A stretch of DNA of 64,000 nucleotides from Halorubrum sp. 48-1-W. GTDB taxonomy: Archaea; Halobacteriota; Halobacteria; Halobacteriales; Haloferacaceae. The DNA is taken from positions 124,001 to 188,000 of the forward strand of contig NZ_QMIM01000003.1 of NCBI RefSeq assembly GCF_003287355.1. The letters run 5' to 3'. A program made the position numbers and the translations under genes. The notes under the pieces were generated by a model. That model saw only the letters and a program-made list of their open reading frames with translations. It was not told the DNA's origin and searched no databases. Shown piece after piece: positions 19,001-28,787 of the stretch (the stretch's first letter is position 1; every line of letters begins with the position of its first letter).

Positions 19001-20114
19001 CAAATATCGATTAACTGCCTCAGATATCCGGACAATCAATCCTAATACAAATAACTGTCCTGTACTCCAAACAAAAAAAGACAGAGATGTTACGGTATCT
19101 CTCTATTCTGAACATCCGATATTGGTTAATGATGTTCAGGATGAGAACACGTGGGGAATCTCTTATCACCGAATGGTGGATATGACGAACGACTCTAATT
19201 TATTCTCTGATAATACTCTAGAAAACCTCAAATCAGAAGGGTTTGAACTTGACAGATTGAACAGATTTGTGAGCGGTGGCGATCGATATTATCCACTTTT
19301 AGAAGCCAAGCTGTTTAATCAATATGACCACAGGTTTTCAACATTTGAGGGGATTCCAGAAGAAAAGAAATTCGGTAGGAGGGCTGGGACAAACAAGCCT
19401 TCAGCTGATCGAAAGTCAGATACTAATTTTGAATCTCTACCCCGTTACTGGATGAGTGATTCTGATTTCCAGAATATACTATCTGAGATTGACTGGAATA
19501 AAGATTGGTTATTTGCATTCCGCAATATTGGTGGAGCGGCTAGCAATAGCCGGACAGCAATTGGAACTATTCTCCCACGTTATCCTTGTGGTAATAGTGC
19601 ACCAATATTGACATTTGATGGGGGTGATTTAGCTGAGAAACCTGTCTTGTTCACAACTGTATTCACCTCATTTGTTTTTGATTTTGCTCTTCAGCAGTCT
19701 CTTGGTGGTGCTAACTTCAATTATTACATTCTCAAACAACTCCCGATGCCCACACCAAAAACTCTAGAACAGACAGATATTGAATTAGAAGGAGAAAAAA
19801 CATCTCTTCGAGAATTCCTTCTGACACGGGGCGGGGAATTGATCTGGACCTCTCATTCACTGGACTCCTTAGGTGAGGAAATTTCATCTACTGTTGGAAA
19901 CGGGCCGTTCGAATGGAATGAAGAACGTCGGAGTACACTCCGGGCAGAAATCGATGCAGCTGTTGCTAAAGCCTACGATCTTTCTCGTGAAGAATTCGAA
20001 TATATCCTTGATTCATTCGAGATTCTGGAGGAGATCGAGCAAGAGGAATATGGAGAATACAAGCGAAAAAAGGAGTGTCTCAACGCTTTCGGCAAGTTGG
20101 AGATCCAGTTCTGA
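16062..20114 (+). CDS. Large N6-adenine methyltransferase, DISARM DrmMI/Eco57I-like
   Basis: A 1350-aa protein overlapping the SNF2 gene by four bases. Motif I ITVCDPASGSGAFLIAA lies near residue 532 and motif IV CILGNPPWEKIK near 801, both intact, so it should methylate adenine N6. The region before 500 is an alpha/beta extension seen in DrmMI and PglX-like enzymes. Residues about 810-1270 are the target-recognition region, and here the DNA is far poorer in GC than on either side (33% in the 60 bases from 19201, by count). This suggests that the recognition region was swapped in. The product probably marks host DNA so that the rest of the system spares it. Confidence 0.82.
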   Translation: MSSQTSTSSSATRGHRETSFIEPSGGLLTEQLIYKLRDESCSEDAVQPQTFAHPGESTPTTEAELEGRIGEIWEDLQERWDEVTRGYELYAMDVSEARTQWMLKLFEALGFEPAYQHSNLVAGKIEANLSHLGWEPRESVTADAEGPNATPPVLHTVRPDEDNPLDDGNHRGAEGRKQSPHDELQRYLNSNDDIQWSIVTDGLKLRLVRDYYHTYTRGYVEYDLENIFTERNYDDFRALYRLCHASRFTPPEDEDEDDPPIEQLYQVALSTGVKIGQDLQSNVISAIETLGTGLLTSEIREALREGGEEEAKEYYQEVLLIVYRLLFLLYAEQRGMMASRESIYTEEYAVTNLREKAETRRSTKDDNTDLWHGLQITFRLVEEGNDELDVPCYDGMLFDSERLEWISESECPNDALLDAIEDLTLIEQEGTRQRISYADLGVEEIGSVYESLLEFTPRLATEITELEDRTVSRGEFYLYDRGTERRETGSYYTDPGLVRELVQSSLKPVVEDRLEDANTATEQENALFDITVCDPASGSGAFLIAANNFLAQRLARIRSDSEYPPEDEVREARRDVLQHCIYAVDLNPMAVELAKVSLWINSAVEDKPLNFLDHHIKCGNSLIGTNSELLEGEFPVDAYETSGGRDWHVGNEIRKRVRKENKERSKDSSECSLQEWGASKEQYVDLAERLDAIEEDDTTDVEKKKQLYDELRQSEAFQKEKLAYDIWTAAFYWPMDDSASEYPSPSTIEKLRRNPHPDSETLQDLKERATQIADQQKFFHWELEFPEIFHNSDGGFDCILGNPPWEKIKAEQKEWFAGKREDIATSTSKSHRTKLINQLQEEDPDLYQAWKQEKENSENASKFIRESGRFPLSGTGDTNTYPVFTELCGIEILGDTGRSGIVVKTGVATDYYTQDLFSKLVNENRLVSLYDFVNKRNLFPDVATRERFCLLTMTGIENTVPEFEFSFFNWTLDELHEEKSKYRLTASDIRTINPNTNNCPVLQTKKDRDVTVSLYSEHPILVNDVQDENTWGISYHRMVDMTNDSNLFSDNTLENLKSEGFELDRLNRFVSGGDRYYPLLEAKLFNQYDHRFSTFEGIPEEKKFGRRAGTNKPSADRKSDTNFESLPRYWMSDSDFQNILSEIDWNKDWLFAFRNIGGAASNSRTAIGTILPRYPCGNSAPILTFDGGDLAEKPVLFTTVFTSFVFDFALQQSLGGANFNYYILKQLPMPTPKTLEQTDIELEGEKTSLREFLLTRGGELIWTSHSLDSLGEEISSTVGNGPFEWNEERRSTLRAEIDAAVAKAYDLSREEFEYILDSFEILEEIEQEEYGEYKRKKECLNAFGKLEIQF

Positions 20115-20165
20115 ACTCATCTTTACTACCATAGAATTTTCCCTTATCGGTTTCATCCTGAGATA

Positions 20166-23100
20166 ATGGCATCACGTCTCAATCCCTTTGACGCCCTCGA
20201 CAGCGTTCAATCCTCCTACCGCTCCTACGTCGAGACCTTCCAGAACGTCGACGATGAGATCATCAACGCTTGGATCGAGAACCGAATCGAGACGGGTAAG
20301 GTACTGTGGAAGGAGCCGTTCGTCCAACTGAATCAGCGGTTCCAGTACGGCGACACCCTCGAAGAGTTCGTTGTAGACGGCAAACTCCACGAAGGTATTT
20401 TGGATGTATTCACCGACGTTGGCGGTGACCCCATCGAGCCATACAAACACCAGACTGAGGCGATTCAGTCCATCGAAAGTAGGAATAACACGATCGTCTC
20501 TACTGGCACGGGGTCGGGGAAGAGCTTCGCTTTCGGGATACCCATCGTCAGCCACTGTCTAGAAGCCAAAGAGCAGGGTGAGGATGGAATAAAGGCAGTC
20601 ATCATCTACCCGATGAACGCCCTGGCGAACTCACAGTATGAGGAATTCGCTGAACGCCTCGACGATTCTGGCCTCCGTCTCGGCCTCTATACTGGCGACA
20701 CACCCACAAATCCGGATAGTGAAGCCGAGTTCCTTCAGCAGTTTGGTCGGAAAGAGCCCTACGATTGTGAGGTTGTCTCTCGAGAAGAGCTTCGCGACGA
20801 TCCGCCGGACATCCTTATGACGAACTACGTTATGCTGGATTACATTCTGACACGGCACCAGGATAAGGAATTGTTCCCATCGCAGCACGAAGGTGTGTTA
20901 GAATATCTGGTTTTAGACGAGATCCATACCTATACTGGCCAACAAGGAGCTGACGTCGCTGCACTCATCCGGCGCCTTCGTGAGCACACCGACGCGGGGG
21001 ATGATCTCACCTGTATCGGCACCTCTGCGACGGTCCAGAGTGAGGAAGGGATCGACGCCGAACAAGAAATTGCAGACTTCTCGGAGCGGATCTTCGGTAT
21101 GTCTGTCGACGCGGATCACGTCATCGGTGAAACCCACTATGCGTTAGAATTCACCGGTGGGACACAGTTACCGGATTCAGTCGAAGTTACCGAGGCAGAC
21201 ATCCAACGATTTGACGGTTCGGCAGACGAAGCGACCAAACTCGCGGAAAAACTCACCGAGCGTTCGCTGAGTAAAGAAGAAACAAAGACAGCTGCGTCGC
21301 TGGGTGATGTACTGCTTGCTCATCCAACGGTCGCGTTTCTTGACGAAGAATTGAGTGAGCAGAGTCAACAGGTCGCGCCTGCTGATTCAACAGAGGATGA
21401 AGACGATTCGCTCGTCGCTCAGTATCGTGAGGAATACCGACCGAGTGCAACGCCACAAGAAGCACGACGAGAACTGGAGGCAGCGCTGCTCGCAGGCACA
21501 GTTGGGACGACTGATGTCCAGGGAGAACAACAGCCGATTTTCGTCCCAAAGCTCCACTCCTTCTTTAGCCAAGGATCGGGATTAGTGGCCTGCCTCACAC
21601 CGGAAACGCTTGAAGACGACGACCCCCACCTAAGTGACGCCGGCGACATCCAGTGTCGTCACTGCGCTAATAAGTATGAACGCAATCGGAACGCGTTCCC
21701 GCTCTCGTTCTGCCGAGCTTGCGGACAGGATTACTATACGATCGTTCGGACAGATGATGGGCACCTGGCACCGCGGGAGGTCAGTGATCTCAGTGTTGAG
21801 GACAACGAGACGGCTGGATACGTCATGCGTGGAGAGTGGAATCGCGACGAAGTAACACTCCCTGCTGGTTGGTTCGATGATGATGGCACTCTTCGCGATA
21901 CTTGGGTTGACGCGGTGCCCGAGCCTGCAACTTACTGTCCCCAACACAACCGTCTAACAGACGGGCATCAAGATAGCGGTCAACTCCGCTGTGGATGCTT
22001 CGCGACTCAAGGGATCAAGATCATGTGGACCGAAGCGGAGTTCCTCTTCTGTGCGAACTGCGGTGTGAGTCACACACGTATGGGCCGTGCTATGGAGCTA
22101 TCAAAGATGTTCAAGTTCGGCACTGTCGGTAGATCCACGGCGACGGACGTTCTCATCGGGTCGACGATGCAGGAACTGCCTGACACCCAGCAGAAAACGA
22201 TCGCGTTCAGTGACAATCGACAGGATACTGCGCTTCAGGCGGCTCACTTGAATAATCTCTATCAGCGGGTCAAGTTCCGCCGAGCACTATATGAAGCTCT
22301 CAAATCTCATGACCGTGTTAGCCTTGCAGATATTGGAAATCGCACGTTTGATGCGCTGGAAGAGAATGACGCGCTCCCCAATAAACTCCAGACCACTCGC
22401 TTCGGCGTACCTGACGACGAGAAGGCACGATTTAGCGAATATCTACAGTTCCATGTGCTACTTGAACTTCGGAAAAGCCAGCAAAGAGGCCAACAGAGTC
22501 TTGAGGACGTTGGCCTCCTCGATGTTGAATATGAGCACCTTGACGATCTGGCTGAAATTGATGAGGTCTGGGAGGGCATCCCCGAATTAGAAACTGCTGA
22601 TCCTGAAGTTCGACATGAGTACTGCAAAGCATTCCTCGACCTGTTCCGACGAACCGCTGCAGTCAATCATAGTATCTTCACTAACTTCGGCGACTTCCGA
22701 CGAAACACAATCAACAATCTCCATGAAGAGACAAAGTTCCACAAACAGCAGTACTTCAGGTTCCCCGAAGGATTCAGCGATACTGCAGACACGAGCGGGA
22801 CAGAGCAGATCCATCGGCTAACGGACTGGCGGTCCCGGCACGTAAAGTGGACGACGCGAGCCTTCGATGTTGACACGGACCGTGCTGCCGAAGTAATTAA
22901 TGGGGTCGTTGATCTTCTGAGTGATGAAAACGAGTTGCCCCTGCTGGTCGAAGATTCTGTGTATCGTGGACGGGCAGCCTATATGCTCAACCCGGGCTTC
23001 GTCAAGCTCGTTGCCCATGATCCGAGCGATGTCTCTGTCTGTCCGAAATGTAAAACGGTGGTGACCCGTGACCGACTGCGCCTCTGCCTCAACAGTAGTT

Positions 23101-25457
23101 GTGGGAACGTCGTTCCCGAACCAACAGATCTCCGGGATTCGTACTTCTATGATCTCTATTCACTTCCTTTCGACAAGGCCGTGGATATCCTTGCTGCCGA
23201 ACATAGTGGTCAGATCGAAGGCGAACTCCGCAAGGAACTCGAGACGCGTTTCCGCGAAGACGACGATCTCAACACCATCGTCTGTACACCGACGATGGAG
23301 CTCGGAATCGACATCGGTGACCTGTCGAACGTGTTTATGAGGAACGTCCCACCGAATCCTAGTAACTACGCTCAGCGATCCGGGCGAGCTGGCCGGCAAA
23401 GTCAACCCTCTTTGGTTACCACGTTCTGTGGGAGTGGCTTCGGTCGTGCTTCCCACGACCAGTATTTTTACCAGCGACCTGAACGAATTATTGCCGGAGA
23501 AATCTCGCCGCCAACGTTCCTGCTGAACAACCAGGAGCTCATCAAGGCTCATATCAACGCTCTCGTGCTTGAAGTGATTGATTTCAAGCTTCAGGGAGAT
23601 ATTAGTGATATACTTGACATTCAACCCGGGGATGGCTATGAGATCTACGACAGTTATCGAGATGAACTCGAGACCGCTATCGCTCGCAACAGGACAGCAA
23701 TCATCGAGGCAGTAAAAAATGCATTCTATAGGGAACGACAGCACACTGAGTTCAGTGATTGGTTTTCTGAATCATATATCGAGCAACAGGTCGATGACTT
23801 CGTCGAAAACCTTGACGCCGCTTTCGACCCGTGGCGGATCGAATATACGCGATTAACTCGTGAGCGCCGCCGCCTAAATAAGAAACTGGGCGCTGAACGT
23901 GGAGAATATCTCGAACGTCAGGAACGGGATGCGATCGAGCGCCGACTTGAAGATATGCGAAATGGTGGAAAGCGATTCTACTCGTACCAGTACCTCAGAT
24001 CTCAGGGCTTCCTGCCTAATTACGGGTTCCCACGCTCGAACTGTACACTTGGATTCACGACCAAGGAGGATGACATCCAGCGGGACGAAGCTCAAGCAAT
24101 CCGTGAGTTTGCACCCGGTAATCACGTCTACTACCGTGGAGAGCGCCACGCAGTTCGGTACGCCCGTCCGAAAACCCGCGACGCTGAACCCGTCACCCGA
24201 CATAAAATCGTGTGCCCAGAGTGTGAGACGATACTGATGGGCGATGATGCTCAAGAGGCCGCCGGGTGTCCAGCCTGTGGCTACTCATTTGCTGGCGTTC
24301 ACACGAATCCGAATACGATGGAGCTCCCCGACCAGCGGGCATATCCAGAGGAGAACATTACGAGCGACGATGAAGAACGCCAGCGAGAAGGATACGATAT
24401 CACACAGTACTACGAGCGTCGGGATCCGACGGAGTATGCGCTAAATGGAGATGGCGTCTCGGCGCATGTCACGTATGAGTCGAACGCCCGCATTGTCACG
24501 GTAAACAGCGGCATTCGTGGCCGAGATGATGACGAGCTACAGGGTTTTGCACTTTGTACTGAATGTAACCGCTGGCTCACAAGTTATAGCCAGATCGACA
24601 GACACGTCGATGATGGCTGTTATGCCAACGCCGATGAGGAAGCGATTCGACAGGAGATCGAACTTTACACAGAAGGGGGCCATGACACGATTACCGTCAC
24701 CACGCCGCTCCCCGGCCATGTTGACCCTGATAACGCAGAATCCTTCTATCGCACTCTCAAGGAGGCTCTCTATCAGGGGGTTCTGGTTGAGTTCGATCTG
24801 GATGAGCAGGAGCTTTCAACATTCCTCAAACCCTCACCAGGTGAACACGGTGATCTTACCGTCGTAATCCATGAGACAAGTGAGGGCGGTGCTGGTGCGC
24901 TTCACGACCTTACGAATCCGGCTAAGCACCGATTTAATCGAGCGATACAGGAAGCGCTTGATGTGCTCCATGTCAACGACCCAGATGGTTGCGAGCGGGC
25001 CTGCTACGATTGCCTCATGTCTTATTACAATCAGCGCGAACATCCTCTGTTCGATCGGAATCTCGTCATTCCGTGGCTTCGTGCAGCACAGTCGATGTCA
25101 TTGGATTCGATAGCAAGTGACTCCGATTCAGATCACTTTGAGGAGCTCCTCGATGCCTGCGAATCCCAGCTTGAACGCAACGTTTTGGAAACAGTTCAGG
25201 ATGAAGGTTTCCAGCTCCCTGACGATGCTCAAAAAACGGTCTATGATGGGGATGAACCAATCGTCGAAGCGGACTTCTATTTCGAGGCAGATGGTCGGGC
25301 ACAACCGGTGATCGTGTTCGTTGACGGTCCAGTTCACGAGAAAGAACATGTGCGTCAGGCTGACGAGGAGAAACGGCAACGGCTTCTCAAAATGAATTAT
25401 CGTTATCTTAGTATCTCTGACCCTGCTGAGGTTCCTGAAGTCTGGGAAGGAATATAG
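20166..25457 (+). CDS. DEAD-box helicase / zinc / DUF1998 / Vsr-like nuclease fusion (DrmA-DrmB-like)
   Basis: A 1763-aa single protein, 51 bases after the methylase gene. The N-terminal helicase has STGTGSGKSFAFGIP (about 115) and LVLDEIHTYTGQQGAD (about 250). Zinc knuckles follow (CRHCANKY, CRACGQ, CANCG). The helicase C-lobe (VCTPTMELGIDIGD, YAQRSGRAGR) is near 1040-1080. A second zinc pair (CPECET, CPACGY) precedes a DUF1998/MZB domain (HETSEGGAGAL; CERACYDCLMSYYNQ near 1610). The last 100 residues (LERNVLETVQDEGF, IVEADFYFE, VIVFVDGPVHE) look like a Vsr/PD-(D/E)XK nuclease. In classical DISARM, DrmA (helicase) and DrmB (DUF1998) are separate, with a phospholipase-D nuclease DrmC; here helicase, DUF1998 and a different nuclease are fused. 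Druantia DruE is another long DUF1998 helicase and the main alternative family. Confidence 0.8.
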   Translation: MASRLNPFDALDSVQSSYRSYVETFQNVDDEIINAWIENRIETGKVLWKEPFVQLNQRFQYGDTLEEFVVDGKLHEGILDVFTDVGGDPIEPYKHQTEAIQSIESRNNTIVSTGTGSGKSFAFGIPIVSHCLEAKEQGEDGIKAVIIYPMNALANSQYEEFAERLDDSGLRLGLYTGDTPTNPDSEAEFLQQFGRKEPYDCEVVSREELRDDPPDILMTNYVMLDYILTRHQDKELFPSQHEGVLEYLVLDEIHTYTGQQGADVAALIRRLREHTDAGDDLTCIGTSATVQSEEGIDAEQEIADFSERIFGMSVDADHVIGETHYALEFTGGTQLPDSVEVTEADIQRFDGSADEATKLAEKLTERSLSKEETKTAASLGDVLLAHPTVAFLDEELSEQSQQVAPADSTEDEDDSLVAQYREEYRPSATPQEARRELEAALLAGTVGTTDVQGEQQPIFVPKLHSFFSQGSGLVACLTPETLEDDDPHLSDAGDIQCRHCANKYERNRNAFPLSFCRACGQDYYTIVRTDDGHLAPREVSDLSVEDNETAGYVMRGEWNRDEVTLPAGWFDDDGTLRDTWVDAVPEPATYCPQHNRLTDGHQDSGQLRCGCFATQGIKIMWTEAEFLFCANCGVSHTRMGRAMELSKMFKFGTVGRSTATDVLIGSTMQELPDTQQKTIAFSDNRQDTALQAAHLNNLYQRVKFRRALYEALKSHDRVSLADIGNRTFDALEENDALPNKLQTTRFGVPDDEKARFSEYLQFHVLLELRKSQQRGQQSLEDVGLLDVEYEHLDDLAEIDEVWEGIPELETADPEVRHEYCKAFLDLFRRTAAVNHSIFTNFGDFRRNTINNLHEETKFHKQQYFRFPEGFSDTADTSGTEQIHRLTDWRSRHVKWTTRAFDVDTDRAAEVINGVVDLLSDENELPLLVEDSVYRGRAAYMLNPGFVKLVAHDPSDVSVCPKCKTVVTRDRLRLCLNSSCGNVVPEPTDLRDSYFYDLYSLPFDKAVDILAAEHSGQIEGELRKELETRFREDDDLNTIVCTPTMELGIDIGDLSNVFMRNVPPNPSNYAQRSGRAGRQSQPSLVTTFCGSGFGRASHDQYFYQRPERIIAGEISPPTFLLNNQELIKAHINALVLEVIDFKLQGDISDILDIQPGDGYEIYDSYRDELETAIARNRTAIIEAVKNAFYRERQHTEFSDWFSESYIEQQVDDFVENLDAAFDPWRIEYTRLTRERRRLNKKLGAERGEYLERQERDAIERRLEDMRNGGKRFYSYQYLRSQGFLPNYGFPRSNCTLGFTTKEDDIQRDEAQAIREFAPGNHVYYRGERHAVRYARPKTRDAEPVTRHKIVCPECETILMGDDAQEAAGCPACGYSFAGVHTNPNTMELPDQRAYPEENITSDDEERQREGYDITQYYERRDPTEYALNGDGVSAHVTYESNARIVTVNSGIRGRDDDELQGFALCTECNRWLTSYSQIDRHVDDGCYANADEEAIRQEIELYTEGGHDTITVTTPLPGHVDPDNAESFYRTLKEALYQGVLVEFDLDEQELSTFLKPSPGEHGDLTVVIHETSEGGAGALHDLTNPAKHRFNRAIQEALDVLHVNDPDGCERACYDCLMSYYNQREHPLFDRNLVIPWLRAAQSMSLDSIASDSDSDHFEELLDACESQLERNVLETVQDEGFQLPDDAQKTVYDGDEPIVEADFYFEADGRAQPVIVFVDGPVHEKEHVRQADEEKRQRLLKMNYRYLSISDPAEVPEVWEGI

Positions 25458-25571
25458 AGTGATTTGGACATACGATTACTCCTGAAGATGGTATGACTGC
25501 CCCTTTCCCCCACCCAAACATCCTCCTGTCCTGGAACAATATTATGTCACAGGGATTTGTTTGCCTGTTGT

Positions 25572-28500
25572 ATGGCTAATGGCCACAATTTTTTAACTAG
25601 TCCTTCGCCCGATGCTCTTCAATCAGCAGTTTTCGAACGGGTATCCGAAAGAGCCGGAGATCAGCCGGCTAGTATTCTCTACATCGAGAATAACGAACAC
25701 CGAATGGACAATGTCGCGGATACGTGGGCTGCAAACTACAGACCCCTTCGTCTGCGAGTGACAAATTTCAATACCGTCGTAGGTGAGTGCCACGATCAGA
25801 TCGCGGATCCAAGCGCCTTACTGGATGTATTAACGCGGCGCCGGCTAATTGACCGAGCGCTCCGAACTATAACTGATCGAGGCCTGTTAGAAGATGCGCA
25901 TCTGTATCGGGAACACTTCACGGACCTCATCACAGAACTTGAGGGCGAGGGCTATCACTCGCCGGAGGCTGTCCGCGACCTCGTCGAAAATTCCGAACTA
26001 CCGCCTGAGAAAGCCGATATCCTGTCGAACGTATACGAGGTCTTCTACAACCTTCGACAAGATGGCGTTGGAGATGACGTCTACACCCTTAGTGAGGCGT
26101 ACCGAACAGTCCTGGAGAGCGACGCTCCGTTGACCGAGGTTTTTCCCCACGTCGACGTCGTCGTGATCTCCGGTTTCTACGAACTATCCCACCACGAGAA
26201 AGTCTTTCTCCAGAGGCTAGCTGGAGCGTTCCCTGTCTACATCTCGCTCCCACTAGCCGACACGGCTACCCCGACCGACGGTGCGAACCAGATCACGGCC
26301 GACGCTATGGAAACATATCTGGATATTGCTGGCCCTCCGACCACTATTGTCCCTGACTCCTCGAACCCGTTGGTCAATGTTGCTGGGGAGCTCTATACAC
26401 CGACACCGGGGGTCGATGAAGATACGACTTCTCCCGACCAAATCCACTGGTACAGTGCCCCTACGCCGGACCGAGAGGTCAGACAAGTCGCTCGACGAAT
26501 TCGGAAACAGCTTGCGGACGGCGCAGACCCTGACGACATCCTGGTTGTAATTCCGGGATTGATCTCGTATCAGGAGCAGGTCGCAGATATCTTCGAGGCC
26601 GCCAACATCGAGTCGGTCGGGTTTTCGAACAAACTGCTGTATCAGACGTACGCCGGCCGGGCGATGCTCGATCTGGCTGACCTCTGTGTCGATGACACAC
26701 GGACGGATACGATTGCCCGCCTCGCGACGAACCCGGTTGTGACTATCGGTAGAGACAACGCCGACGTGGACCGGTCCGCTATTGCAGACCTCGCTCGCCG
26801 GCTTCCGACAGTCGATACAGACCGGCTCCTCGAGGAACTCGACGAAGACTCCGCTGAGGCTCTGGAACACCTCTTCCAAGTCACCAGCGATGCCGAGGCC
26901 GCGGGGGCTGACGACATCGTTGAGGCCGTGCGAACTGTCTTCGAAACAGTCGATCTCTCGGAAAATGTCGACACGATCGAAGCAGGTGCAACGTCATTCG
27001 ACGCTCGAATGGAAGTTGCGTCGTACAATCGGGTCGAGAAAGTGCTCGACGCCGTCGAATTCGTGGCTGAGCGCTTTGGGATGGACGATCCCATCGAAGA
27101 GGTGTACGATGCGCTTGAGAAGGTTAGGGTCCCCCCACCGAGCCAACCCACACTGGATGTTGTCGAGATCGTCGGGCCGCGCGACGCCTACATGCAGTCC
27201 TACTCGCACCTGTACTTCGTCGGGCTGACCGAACAGGATTTCCCGGTCGAACAGGACCGCCCGATCTTTTTCGAGCGAATGTTCGACGACATCCCCGAAA
27301 TCTCTCTCACCGACAACCGAGCAGAGGCCCGCTACCAGTTTGCGACCTTGCTCTCGGGCGCGGAGAGCGTCTACATCACGACGCCCGAGACCTCATTTGA
27401 TGACGATGACCTTCTAGAGTCGTCGATACTCGACGAACTCGCTCGTGTAACCGGCCTTGAGCCGTCGCCCGATGAGCTTGGAAACGCCGTTCCCGAAGAC
27501 GTCCAGCGGGCACTTCGGCATCATCAAGGGAGGGCGTCTCGGGAGGAAGCGGTTACGCACGCTGCTGACTCTGGAGCGTTCTCTCGACAGCAAGCAGAGC
27601 GCGTTGTGGCGGGTGCGAGATGCGCTGAAAGTCGAGCCGACGCCGAACTATCCCCACACGATGCACAGCTTGATTCCGAGTTGGTCGCGGAACTCCACGG
27701 GGAACGTGGGCCGTACAGCCCGACACAGCTGAAAGACTACGCTCAGTGTGGCTACGCCTACTACATGAACCGGATCCTGGGCATCGAAGCGCCCGACGAG
27801 TTCCATCTCGAGCCTCAGAAAGTCGATCTCGGGAGTCTTGTCCACGATATCTTCGAGGAGTTCTATCAGGGGCTTCAGGATGACCACGGTGAGCCGGTTC
27901 ACCTCACTGAGTACGATCGGGGCGACCTGGAGGAACGGCTATTAGAACAGACGCGGGCTAGCCTTGCTGACGCCGATATCGAATTCGACGACGTGTTCTA
28001 CGAACGGTGGTTGGAACAACTCCTCGCTGGGCTGGCGACGCCTGACGCGAACGAGTACTTCGGCGATGGGCAACCTCATCAGGGAACCGATCGGGGGCTC
28101 TTCGTCCGGTTCCTCGATGCCGAGTACGACGACAACGACGACGTTCCGGCGTGGTTCGAAGTACCGATGGACTTCGACGATTCGGAAGGGGGGGAAATTA
28201 CAGTGACGACACCCGATGGAAGACAGATACCCGTCGGTGGATTCATCGACAGAGTGAGCCTTCGCGAACAGGACGATGGTACCATCGAGGGACTGGTGCA
28301 CGACTACAAGACGAGCGATCCGGAGACCATTCAGACAATCGACGGTATCGAATTTCAGCTCCCGCTCTATACACTTGCTACACGGGCTGAACTGACAGCA
28401 CAACACGGGGATGCACTCGGCACCGTCGACGGCCAATTCTATGTTACGGAACCACCGACCGATGTTACGCGTAAGTGGAGTCTTCAGTATTACATCGAAC

Positions 28501-28787
28501 GGAACGATGGAACTGACGAGGACTACGAGCGGTTTCTCACCGAAACTGTCCCTTCGCGAGTTGGCGCGATAGCTGACGGTATTGAGAACGGTGCCTTCCA
28601 GACGACTACACTCCCGCCGAAAGAGGCCGGGTGCCACTACTGCGACTATCGCGATGTCTGTGATGTTCGTCATCACCAACGCCAGGAGATCATTCAACAG
28701 ATGGACCAGTCCGGTGCGCCGGGGTACGTCCCACAGCGGGCGCGGGATGGGTCGTTCCTCGATACGATTGGGGTTGAGGACGAATGA
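25572..28787 (+). CDS. AddB-like nuclease subunit with 4Fe-4S cluster motif
   Basis: A 1071-aa protein. I start at ATG 25572 (MANGHNFLTS), because the residues before it come from a TTG. The N-terminal half keeps the helicase fold but has no Walker A, as expected for AddB-type subunits. The C-terminal nuclease has LGSLVHDIFEEFY, FIDRVSL and LVHDYKTSD. Four cysteines, C726 and C1021, C1024 and C1030 (C...C-x2-C-x5-C), match the AddB iron-sulfur staple. Its stop overlaps the following AddA-like start by four bases. The pair should resect double-strand ends of DNA. AddAB is a bacterial-type machine and uncommon in archaea; its position directly after the DISARM-like genes suggests defence or DNA-degradation duty. 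Confidence 0.82.
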   Translation: MANGHNFLTSPSPDALQSAVFERVSERAGDQPASILYIENNEHRMDNVADTWAANYRPLRLRVTNFNTVVGECHDQIADPSALLDVLTRRRLIDRALRTITDRGLLEDAHLYREHFTDLITELEGEGYHSPEAVRDLVENSELPPEKADILSNVYEVFYNLRQDGVGDDVYTLSEAYRTVLESDAPLTEVFPHVDVVVISGFYELSHHEKVFLQRLAGAFPVYISLPLADTATPTDGANQITADAMETYLDIAGPPTTIVPDSSNPLVNVAGELYTPTPGVDEDTTSPDQIHWYSAPTPDREVRQVARRIRKQLADGADPDDILVVIPGLISYQEQVADIFEAANIESVGFSNKLLYQTYAGRAMLDLADLCVDDTRTDTIARLATNPVVTIGRDNADVDRSAIADLARRLPTVDTDRLLEELDEDSAEALEHLFQVTSDAEAAGADDIVEAVRTVFETVDLSENVDTIEAGATSFDARMEVASYNRVEKVLDAVEFVAERFGMDDPIEEVYDALEKVRVPPPSQPTLDVVEIVGPRDAYMQSYSHLYFVGLTEQDFPVEQDRPIFFERMFDDIPEISLTDNRAEARYQFATLLSGAESVYITTPETSFDDDDLLESSILDELARVTGLEPSPDELGNAVPEDVQRALRHHQGRASREEAVTHAADSGAFSRQQAERVVAGARCAESRADAELSPHDAQLDSELVAELHGERGPYSPTQLKDYAQCGYAYYMNRILGIEAPDEFHLEPQKVDLGSLVHDIFEEFYQGLQDDHGEPVHLTEYDRGDLEERLLEQTRASLADADIEFDDVFYERWLEQLLAGLATPDANEYFGDGQPHQGTDRGLFVRFLDAEYDDNDDVPAWFEVPMDFDDSEGGEITVTTPDGRQIPVGGFIDRVSLREQDDGTIEGLVHDYKTSDPETIQTIDGIEFQLPLYTLATRAELTAQHGDALGTVDGQFYVTEPPTDVTRKWSLQYYIERNDGTDEDYERFLTETVPSRVGAIADGIENGAFQTTTLPPKEAGCHYCDYRDVCDVRHHQRQEIIQQMDQSGAPGYVPQRARDGSFLDTIGVEDE

